A stretch of 6,792 nt of DNA from contig JALTNJ010000048.1 of NCBI GenBank assembly GCA_027000765.1, positions 1 to 6,792 on the forward strand, written 5' to 3'. A program made the position numbers and the translations under genes. This stretch comes from Nitrososphaeria archaeon (GTDB taxonomy: Archaea; Thermoproteota; Nitrososphaeria; Geothermarchaeales; JDFR-13). Each line of letters opens with the position of its first letter. The first letter of the stretch is position 1. The notes under the pieces were generated by a model. The model saw nothing but the letters and a program-made list of their open reading frames with translations, did no database searches and had not been told where the DNA came from. This document shows positions 1 through 5,424 of the stretch, piece after piece.

Positions 1-329
1 TTCTTCAATAAACTGAGTGAACGCCTAGCCTCTACAATATATCTTGCCCTGGTATTAGGGTATCTATGCCCAAACCTCTTAAGCTCCTCCCGTATACGTT
101 CATAGGAATAGGTTAGGAAGCCGTCGCCAATAGCATTCTGGATTCGAATACTCTTCTCGGCGCTAAAGTTAGCAGTCAATATACAGAAACAGAGTTCTTT
201 AAACAACTCCTCTATATCCCTTGACCTCATCCTGATAAATTCCTTTATTCTAGAGTCTACGAGGGTCTTAACCTCAGTATCTAGAAGCATTTGGAGTTCT
301 CTAATCAGGGTTTCTTTACTCATTTTCAT
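1..329 (-). CDS. ogg2: 8-oxoguanine DNA glycosylase / AP lyase, Ogg2 type (N-terminal part, cut by window edge)
   Basis: Ogg2 enzymes remove 8-oxoguanine from oxidised DNA and nick the resulting abasic site (base excision repair, helix-hairpin-helix superfamily). I translated this frame directly; about 109 codons are visible and it runs off the left edge open. The segment ELCFCILTANFSAEKSIRIQ, followed by IGDGFL and then GHRYPNTRARYIVEARR, closely matches the archaeal Ogg2 N-terminal domain as I recall it from Methanocaldococcus jannaschii (about 207 residues in total). The catalytic Lys and Asp lie in the missing C-terminal half, so activity cannot be judged. Two in-frame ATGs exist, at 329 and 323; neither has a clear ribosome-binding site, and I took the upstream one. 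It begins 13 bases after the stop of the CxxC protein gene, so the two are probably co-transcribed. Family call by remembered homology; high confidence. Confidence 0.88.
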   Translation of the reverse strand, partial: MKMSKETLIRELQMLLDTEVKTLVDSRIKEFIRMRSRDIEELFKELCFCILTANFSAEKSIRIQNAIGDGFLTYSYERIREELKRFGHRYPNTRARYIVEARRSLSLLK

Positions 330-342
330 CTAAAGATATGAT

Positions 343-624
343 TTAAGTCTCCATCCCTATAACTTGGAACTCGACCTCGGCATCATCTGTTTTATCGACT
401 ATCTTTGATATCTTGGTTTTCAGGCCTAAGTCGTCGAGGATGTATAGCAGGTCTTCAAAATAGTCGTAGAATCCACATGTATGGCAATATGTTCCAATAA
501 ACTCCACGGTAAACTTATCACTAGAGATTTTCTTCAGCCTTGCTATGGCCTCCGGAGACCTGTACCTATTATATTCTTCTATACCTTTATCTACAAGCCT
601 CTTCCAATCGGACATGATGACCAC
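343..624 (-). CDS. Small CxxC protein of unknown function (93 aa)
   Basis: I do not recognise a named family. The protein has a charged N-terminal helical part (residues about 5-32), then a strand (FTVEFIG, 38-44) leading into CHTC at 47-50. An acidic aromatic helix (GFYDYFEDLLYILDDLG) follows, then two predicted strands (KTKISKIV and AEVEFQVIG). A strand-CxxC-helix-strand order recalls a minimal thioredoxin-like or thiol/metal-binding fold, but there is only one Cys pair and no cis-Pro landmark, so this is inference. The start shown is GTG 624. A TATA-like box at 649-656 would place transcription start at about 625, giving a leaderless message. The in-frame ATG at 615, giving MSDWKRLV, is the main alternative. 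It lies 55 bases after cydA' and 13 bases before ogg2. The coding call is secure; the function is not. Confidence 0.82.
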   Translation of the reverse strand: MVIMSDWKRLVDKGIEEYNRYRSPEAIARLKKISSDKFTVEFIGTYCHTCGFYDYFEDLLYILDDLGLKTKISKIVDKTDDAEVEFQVIGMET

Positions 625-648
625 TATCTTAGATAAATAACTATGTTA

Positions 649-660
649 TTATAAAAAATA
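649..660 (-). promoter_or_regulatory. TATA box / T-rich stop signal between cydA' and the CxxC gene
   Basis: Read on the minus strand this is TATTTTTTATAA. The TTTTATAA part (656 to 649) is centred about 28 bases before the GTG at 624, the spacing expected for leaderless archaeal transcription. The preceding T-run lies about 20 bases after the cydA' stop and could also end the cyd transcript. The two roles are inferred from position only. Confidence 0.5.
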
Positions 661-679
661 AGTTGTGTGGGATATAAAG

Positions 680-1789
680 TTACTCAATGAAGCCCTTGGC
701 TAGATATAGATATAGTAGTGTGATGAAAAGCAGTAGCATACCTAGTATTGGGATAAGGCCGCTGGCGATATTTGCAAGGTTTAATACAACCAACTTGTTT
801 ACAAATAATTCGGCGGGATAGCCAGTGTCCCCTGTTATAACCATATATGGCAGGCGACCATAATCATGCGTAAATTCTCCAAATATGAGGGCTAGTATAG
901 CGAGGGGTGCAAGCATGTATCCATATCTCCGCTCTTCTGGATTTGAGTTATAGATGAAGCCTAGTATTAATAAGATGAAGGCGAGTAGGATCATTCCAAG
1001 GAATGTTGGGGAAACATTAGTCTGTGAAGCACCGAATCGCCCTATGCCGCCCATAAGGCTCTTAAACAGATATCTAGAATACTGTCTCAATGTGATCCAG
1101 AACCATATGCCGACGATAATCTGTGGAATTATGAGAATAGACCCCCATAAGGCGGCCTTACCTGCCCATGGAGTTAGGAAGTCATTCTTTTTAGATGCCC
1201 ATGCAAAGCCTGTTGCAGCTGCAAAGAACCCTATTGAAGTCGCCCCTATAAGTGTGTGGAAGATAAGCGGTGGATAGACTGGATTTGCCAAGGCCTTAAT
1301 AGGGTCACCTACAATGGGTGAAACGCTTTCAAGCCCGACTGGATAGTCAATTACTGCAAAGATATATCTGAATCCACCAGGTATCATGAAGCTGGATACA
1401 ACCATTATAATACCTATCAGTATATGTAGATATTCCTTTATCCTGCCCCAAGTATACCAAAATCCAATTATGGAGGTGAGTCTCAGGATAATGCCAATTA
1501 TACTAATGTATATTGGGATGAACAAGACGATTGTAGCTATGTTTACAAGCGTTGTCCACAAACCTGCTAACACCACGGTTATCATTGTACCAAATATTCC
1601 AGATACTATCTCCGTGGCGACTAGAAATTTAAATGCCCTTCTAGCCACTTCTTCCAACTCCTTCTTCTTCAGCGACATCCATCTCAGGATCAGTGTAAAT
1701 ACGCCTAGACCGATGTTTATATTGACGAAGGTAAAGTGAGTTAAGACCACAAATGCGAGTAAATATAGAGGGACCGTTATATCTGTCAT
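680..1789 (-). CDS. cydA': CydA' subunit: CydA-like second subunit of archaeal bd-type oxygen reductase
   Basis: This is the membrane partner subunit of a CydAA'-type oxygen reductase (369 aa, nine predicted helices at about 6-35, 52-78, 81-113, 121-146, 172-198, 209-234, 260-282, 289-308 and 330-364). It stands where CydB normally does, but it is a CydA paralogue. It has helix I THFTFVNINIGLG with H18 (like E. coli H19), and helix V HTLIGATSIGFF with H178 (like H186). The late motif HDYGRLPY corresponds to AEYGRQPW. It shares with the upstream CydA the pattern DPxxALxNPxxxPxxxHxLI with identical spacing, and YTW after helix III. It lacks the long quinol loop (only about 25 residues link helices VI and VII). 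The helix II and III glutamates of CydA are T71, S96 and R103 here, and the position of heme ligand E445 is D309. Start ATG 1789 overlaps the cydA stop (ATGA) and has a strong GGAGGTGG site, so the two subunits are translationally coupled. Confidence 0.9.
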   Translation of the reverse strand: MTDITVPLYLLAFVVLTHFTFVNINIGLGVFTLILRWMSLKKKELEEVARRAFKFLVATEIVSGIFGTMITVVLAGLWTTLVNIATIVLFIPIYISIIGIILRLTSIIGFWYTWGRIKEYLHILIGIIMVVSSFMIPGGFRYIFAVIDYPVGLESVSPIVGDPIKALANPVYPPLIFHTLIGATSIGFFAAATGFAWASKKNDFLTPWAGKAALWGSILIIPQIIVGIWFWITLRQYSRYLFKSLMGGIGRFGASQTNVSPTFLGMILLAFILLILGFIYNSNPEERRYGYMLAPLAILALIFGEFTHDYGRLPYMVITGDTGYPAELFVNKLVVLNLANIASGLIPILGMLLLFITLLYLYLAKGFIE

Positions 1790-3306
1790 GATTCTCCACC
1801 TCCAAGTATCCTAGGTGGTTTAGTTAGCACGATGTATATTGTGTAGAACATGAGTGATATTCCTATTATTATGCCTAATATTATCCCAGTTGCTACAGGT
1901 GAGTTGATCTCTATCGGTGTGATCAGTTCCTCTGGATAAAGTAGTCCATAGACTGTCCATGGCTTTCTACCAATCTCTCTAACCGCCCATCCTAGTCCAG
2001 CTATAGTCGGCATTAATACACCATATAATAGCCCTCCATATAGAAGGAGCTTCTCCTTGCCTTCCCAGAAGCTTTTTAGTATGAGGGTTGAGAGGAACAT
2101 CAATGCGATTAAGCCTGATAATACAGCTATGGTTATCTTAGTCATGTAGAGTGGATATACTGTGGGGAGCTTCTCTAATGCCTTGAGAGTATCGGAAACA
2201 GCTATATCTTTAACAGATAATCCTGCTATTGTCAGGTCTGGATTAGGATGATTCTTGGCCATCGCTAATAGCTTGTCAAAACCATCGAATACATAATTAG
2301 GGTCTCCAAACATCGTAAGTCCTACAACTGGATCTGGACCAGATTTCTCCAACCCAGCTATCATTGCAAACTTGGTAGGCTGATATTTAAAGACAGCGAC
2401 ACCCATCTCATGACCCTCGAGGCCTTGGAGGATTAGTAGTAGTGCAGCGATTATCGATATCGTCTTGAACATCTTCATATAAAACGCTCTACTAGAGGGA
2501 TCTTTCAAGGCCTTATATGATACTCCAGCCAAGACCCATGATATTCCCACTAGCGTAGTAGCTATTAACTGGTGTGTCACACTTGGTAATGCATAGGGAT
2601 TTTTTAATGCAATAAGGGGGTCACTCAATAATGTTCCATACTTACTAACAAGCTCATCAATTACAATGGGGTTTACCAATACAGACCCGGTCGTACCCTG
2701 GACAAAATTTGCTACTAGGGCCTCCTTAAGAGTTAGAAGGAAGTCGGGGTTTAGTACCGTTGGTCCATAAACAGGGGCCCACGGGTAAATTGTTTTGACG
2801 AGGCCACCGACTCCCCATGGAACCTGCATCCAAGCATTTACAGAGGTTATGAAGACCCCGGATAATAATGCCCCAGTCGCGTATCCAACTGTAATTATCC
2901 AGTGTAGCCAAGGATTACTAAACTTGTTCCAAGTATATAGTAGGGCAACTAACAATGCCCCTTCCAGTATGAAGGCTACTAGCTCTAGGTATAATGGCAT
3001 AAAGGCAACTGATGCTATTGCTATGAGGACGCCATTCCATACCTGAACCAAGCCAAACTCAACTAGGGTTCCTGTTGCGGCGCCAAATCCAAATGCGACT
3101 ACTAATACTCTCGATAATAGCTTCGCCATCCTCAGATAATCTGAATCATTCTTCCACAGTCCTATGAACTCCAGAATAGCCATTAAGACGCTGAATCCAA
3201 TGGCTATGGCTATGGTTATTGCATGGATATATATTCCGAAGGCGGATAACCATAGAGCATTAGGTACATACGATGAAGTAGATAATATTATCATAGGATT
3301 AAACAC
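1786..3306 (-). CDS. cydA: CydA: catalytic subunit of archaeal CydAA' bd-type quinol:O2 oxidoreductase
   Basis: This subunit reduces O2 to water at the membrane, normally with quinol as donor. Numbering is from GTG 3306 (506 aa; nine helices at about 17-51, 63-87, 90-125, 132-162, 240-265, 277-297, 383-411, 419-442 and 467-495). Landmarks against E. coli CydA: H28 (H19), E83 in ATGTLVEF, E115 (E107) in LELVAFILE, NAWMQVP 157-163 (NGWMQNP), H245 (H186, heme b558), GHEMG 298-302 opening the quinol loop, K312 (K252), E444 (E445) and GRKPW 446-450 (GRQPW). Odd points: E257 of the quinol site is A317, the M393 heme ligand aligns with T392, and helix III is one residue short between its two glutamates. 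Start: AGGTGAT at 3311-3317 sits 4 bases before GTG 3306. GTG 3315 and ATG 3312 are in frame but lie inside that site, so 3306 is preferred. It is followed directly by cydA'; no cydB is present. Confidence 0.93.
   Translation of the reverse strand: MFNPMIILSTSSYVPNALWLSAFGIYIHAITIAIAIGFSVLMAILEFIGLWKNDSDYLRMAKLLSRVLVVAFGFGAATGTLVEFGLVQVWNGVLIAIASVAFMPLYLELVAFILEGALLVALLYTWNKFSNPWLHWIITVGYATGALLSGVFITSVNAWMQVPWGVGGLVKTIYPWAPVYGPTVLNPDFLLTLKEALVANFVQGTTGSVLVNPIVIDELVSKYGTLLSDPLIALKNPYALPSVTHQLIATTLVGISWVLAGVSYKALKDPSSRAFYMKMFKTISIIAALLLILQGLEGHEMGVAVFKYQPTKFAMIAGLEKSGPDPVVGLTMFGDPNYVFDGFDKLLAMAKNHPNPDLTIAGLSVKDIAVSDTLKALEKLPTVYPLYMTKITIAVLSGLIALMFLSTLILKSFWEGKEKLLLYGGLLYGVLMPTIAGLGWAVREIGRKPWTVYGLLYPEELITPIEINSPVATGIILGIIIGISLMFYTIYIVLTKPPRILGGGES
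1796..1803 (-). promoter_or_regulatory. Shine-Dalgarno site of cydA'
   Basis: GGAGGTGG on the minus strand ends 6 bases before the ATG at 1789. It lies inside the last codons of cydA, where it encodes the Gly-Gly-Gly of the GGGES tail. It supports the chosen start and a fixed subunit ratio through coupled translation. Confidence 0.75.
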
Positions 3307-3310
3307 AAGC

Positions 3311-3317
3311 ATCACCT
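3311..3317 (-). promoter_or_regulatory. Shine-Dalgarno site deciding the cydA start
   Basis: AGGTGAT on the minus strand is complementary to the archaeal 16S rRNA 3' end. It overlaps the in-frame GTG 3315 and ATG 3312 and stands 4 bases before GTG 3306, which points to the last as the working start. Confidence 0.55.
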
Positions 3318-3368
3318 AATTAACTATGTTTAGAAAAATACTTCATCGTAAAGATGTATCTAGAGTAG

Positions 3369-3380
3369 TTTATATAAAAA
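3369..3380 (-). promoter_or_regulatory. TATA box of the cydA-cydA' operon
   Basis: The minus strand reads TTTTTATATAAA, the clearest TATA box in the window. Its centre is about 68 bases before GTG 3306, so initiation about 27 bases downstream (near 3347) would leave a leader of roughly 40 bases. That fits the Shine-Dalgarno site found there and differs from the leaderless pattern of the neighbouring genes. Confidence 0.6.
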
Positions 3381-3474
3381 TATGACTAAATAAAGGTGTT
3401 TTCAATATAAGTTACATATTTAGAATATATATAACAGTATTATATTTTGATTTTTTACAAACTAGGGCATTACA

Positions 3475-3487
3475 TAAAAATAAAATT
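3475..3487 (-). terminator. T-rich terminator after the AIM24-family gene
   Basis: The minus strand carries a T-rich tract (TTTTATTTTTAT) 12 or more bases after the stop codon at 3499. Archaeal RNA polymerase commonly stops at such tracts without a hairpin. The rest of 3307-3498 is AT-rich and non-coding apart from the cydA promoter and leader. Confidence 0.4.
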
Positions 3488-3498
3488 TGGTGATGTGA

Positions 3499-4158
3499 TC
3501 ACCTCTTTAATAATCGGGCTAATAGAGCTGCAAACGGGGGTAGAGACCTAGTTTGGACAAGGACTTTACCAGGGCCCTCTAACTCGATTACAATTCCCTC
3601 TCCACCTAATATGAAGCTTTTCCAACTGCCGAATTTCCTTACACTGTATTTTATCGTCTCATCCATTGCAACAAAATGAAAGTTATCTAGAATCATCTTT
3701 TCACCGGGCTTCAACTCTCTAGTCTCAATGGCACCATAGCTGTTTAGCCATGCACCACCCTTACCCTCTAGCTTTAGCCAGACCAAAGAACCTTCTGCAA
3801 GGAGTCCTTTGAAGCCTCTCCAAGCGACAGATATATCCACATTACCATGTGACGCAATGTAACTCATATCCTGGACTATCAGGGGAGAATCGATCTCAAC
3901 ATACTTGATATCTCCTGGAAGGCTGGGCGCCAGCCATATTTCAGAGGAATTCCTAGCTATATACGTATTTAGGAATATTGACTCGCCGCCTGCAAATGCA
4001 CGTGCAAGGGCTTTTAGAACACCACCTGTGTGGGTTTTTATCTCGTAGTGGCCGAAACCTGCTACAAAAGCACCTGCTTCTGACGTCACCGATTCACCTG
4101 GGTCCAGATACACCTTCAGCATACTATATGCTGGACTTGCAATAACATCCCATTTCAT
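3499..4158 (-). CDS. AIM24-family protein
   Basis: This is a member of the AIM24 family (Pfam AIM24, DUF124-type; beta-rich, tryptophan-RNA-binding-attenuator-like fold), widespread in prokaryotes and related to yeast mitochondrial Aim24. No biochemical role is established for the prokaryotic members. With the start at ATG 4158 it has 219 residues. Family signatures are an N-terminal LKVYLDPGESVTSEAGA (14-30), TGG at 44-46, GGESIFLNTY (57-66), PGDIKYVEI (81-89), LKPGEKMILDNFHFVAMD (149-166), and GGEGIVIELEGPGKVLVQT (185-203). There is no signal peptide or membrane helix. The start is set by GGTGAT at 4165-4170, six bases before ATG 4158. The longer reading from TTG 4191 adds 11 residues unlike the family and is rejected. 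It lies 58 bases after the MFS gene and upstream of cydA, with a separate cydA promoter between. Confidence 0.88.
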   Translation of the reverse strand: MKWDVIASPAYSMLKVYLDPGESVTSEAGAFVAGFGHYEIKTHTGGVLKALARAFAGGESIFLNTYIARNSSEIWLAPSLPGDIKYVEIDSPLIVQDMSYIASHGNVDISVAWRGFKGLLAEGSLVWLKLEGKGGAWLNSYGAIETRELKPGEKMILDNFHFVAMDETIKYSVRKFGSWKSFILGGEGIVIELEGPGKVLVQTRSLPPFAALLARLLKR

Positions 4159-4164
4159 AATCGT

Positions 4165-4170
4165 ATCACC
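4165..4170 (-). promoter_or_regulatory. Shine-Dalgarno site of the AIM24-family gene
   Basis: GGTGAT on the minus strand, six bases before ATG 4158, decides the start over the upstream TTG at 4191. Confidence 0.65.
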
Positions 4171-4177
4171 ATATAAC

Positions 4178-4187
4178 AATATATAAT
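4178..4187 (-). promoter_or_regulatory. TATA-like box before the AIM24-family gene
   Basis: The minus strand reads ATTATATATT, centred about 25 bases before ATG 4158. If used, transcription would begin at the ATG and leave the GGTGAT site outside the message. Otherwise the gene is read through from the upstream MFS gene, after which I see no T-run, or from the weaker AT-rich box near 4210-4218. The sequence cannot separate these options. Confidence 0.35.
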
Positions 4188-4216
4188 GCAAATATCCATA
4201 TTACATAATCATATTA

Positions 4217-5371
4217 TTAAATACTCTCTCTCCTAATATGATAATAGACCTCGACTAGGAGATACCCGAGGAAGGAGATGATTATTCCCAAGAGGATATA
4301 CACTCTATAATCATAGTATATGTCCGAGAGATATCCATTGACAGCTGAACCGATTATCCAGGAAAGAGCATTAACCATATTAAGCAGACCTAATGCAGTT
4401 CCCTGTATTTCCTTTGGCGTGTTTTCTATTATATACACGTTCGCACCTGCATATATGGCTACCCACGAGACTCCGAGGATTACTTGGAAGGGGAGGATCT
4501 GTATCACATTAGTTGAGAAATAATATGAGATAAAGACAATGACGGAGAGTAGTATACCTATTTTAAAGACTTGGAGTCCACGTCCCTCTGAGAGTTCCCC
4601 TACTTTCCTGAATATGAGGACCTGGGTGATCGTGTTTATAGCCTGTAAGATACCTACATAAAAGTTGTTTCCTCCGATTGTAAACACGAAGAGACTGAAG
4701 AGGCTCCATATGCCTCCCGCCGCTACATATCTAAGGAAAAATGCTATGTAGATGATCCAAATAGATATAGATATCCTCTTTAAATAAGAGATCCTTATTC
4801 TCTCAGCGCCTACAGAATTATAGGCATCTTTAGGGAGGAAAACCATGTTTAGAAAGCCTAGGGCTACAATCAACCCACTCATATAGAAGAGTGGGATATA
4901 TGAAATATAATCAGCTAGGAAACCTCCTATTATACCCGCAGTTGCAAAGCCTAGGGCACCGAACATATTCACTGTTCCTACCCCCCTTCCGGTTCCCATC
5001 AGCCTAGCTCCAACTAAGTTAACCAATGGGATTATGATTGCAGTTGAACAGCCCTGGAGAACCCTAATGAACAATAGATAATACCCGTCTTTAATCAACG
5101 GAGTTATAAAGTTTGATACGGCTAATAAGGCGAGGGATAAGAGGAGAAGGAGTTTGGCCTTACCATATTTATCGATTAAATAGCCTCCGATAATTGACGC
5201 TGGAGCATTACTCGCAAAATATACCGTTGCTAGTAGACTAACCAATAGGTTTGTAGCGCCGATAACATAAAAGGCATATAGCTGTAGAAACAAGCCATAT
5301 ATCCCTATTGAGAACCAAGTCCCGTATAGGGCGAAGAGCAGTGCAATTACTTCTCTTTGTCGGAGGCTCAT
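4217..5371 (-). CDS. Major facilitator superfamily transporter
   Basis: This is a polytopic inner-membrane transporter of the MFS (384 aa, about 12 helices, usual MFS length); its substrate is unknown. The N-terminal half keeps motif A between helices 2 and 3 as GGYLIDKYGK (62-71), the RVLQG of motif B (103-107), and a Gly-rich motif-C-like stretch GALGFATAGIIGGFLAD (138-154), a pattern common in proton-coupled exporters. The second-half copy of motif A is degenerate (VGELSEGRG, 257-265). TPKEIQGTALGL (318-329) before helix 10 is also typical of the superfamily. A hydrophilic loop of about 20 residues after residue 180 separates the halves. Start ATG 5371 lies about 26 bases after the centre of a palindromic TATA-like box, suggesting a leaderless message. 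It lies 53 bases downstream of the other MFS gene; the two proteins differ clearly in motif A and are not a recent duplicate. Drug-efflux or metabolite export is possible but unproven. Confidence 0.87.
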   Translation of the reverse strand: MSLRQREVIALLFALYGTWFSIGIYGLFLQLYAFYVIGATNLLVSLLATVYFASNAPASIIGGYLIDKYGKAKLLLLLSLALLAVSNFITPLIKDGYYLLFIRVLQGCSTAIIIPLVNLVGARLMGTGRGVGTVNMFGALGFATAGIIGGFLADYISYIPLFYMSGLIVALGFLNMVFLPKDAYNSVGAERIRISYLKRISISIWIIYIAFFLRYVAAGGIWSLFSLFVFTIGGNNFYVGILQAINTITQVLIFRKVGELSEGRGLQVFKIGILLSVIVFISYYFSTNVIQILPFQVILGVSWVAIYAGANVYIIENTPKEIQGTALGLLNMVNALSWIIGSAVNGYLSDIYYDYRVYILLGIIISFLGYLLVEVYYHIRRESI

Positions 5372-5390
5372 CCTAAATCAAATAAATCTA

Positions 5391-5404
5391 CTTTATTAAT
5401 AAAG
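5391..5404 (-). promoter_or_regulatory. Palindromic TATA-like promoter of the MFS gene at 5371
   Basis: CTTTATTAATAAAG is a perfect 14-base palindrome centred 26 bases before ATG 5371, the usual TATA distance for a leaderless gene. Because it is symmetrical it could also be a regulator site. Confidence 0.45.
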
Positions 5405-5406
5405 TT

Positions 5407-5413
5407 AAAAAAA
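5407..5413 (-). terminator. T7 run after the upstream MFS gene
   Basis: Seven consecutive T on the minus strand, 11 bases after the stop codon at 5425. It is a plausible archaeal poly-T terminator directly in front of the next promoter, arguing that the two MFS genes are separately transcribed at least in part. Confidence 0.45.
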
Positions 5414-5424
5414 GAATGTGACAA

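Noticed and set aside
954..1739. Two plus-strand open frames (954-1277 and 1386-1739) opposite cydA'
   Set aside because: They mirror the hydrophobic codons of cydA'; no recognisable protein features and no start signals.
680..1789. Reading the 369-residue protein as a standard CydB
   Set aside because: It carries CydA-type helix I and V His motifs, a GRxPY motif and the same spacing marks as the upstream CydA, so CydA' fits better.
2726..3046. Short open frames on both strands inside cydA
   Set aside because: They overlap the conserved helix III to V region of CydA in other frames and show no independent support.
3381..3474. Possible small RNA or small gene in the AT-rich gap between cydA and the AIM24-family gene
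   Set aside because: No stable GC-containing stem, no open frame with a ribosome site, and the composition looks like ordinary intergenic DNA.
4159..4191. Upstream TTG start at 4191 for the AIM24-family gene
   Set aside because: The extra 11 residues do not fit the family's N-terminus, and GGTGAT lies inside them at the right distance for ATG 4158.
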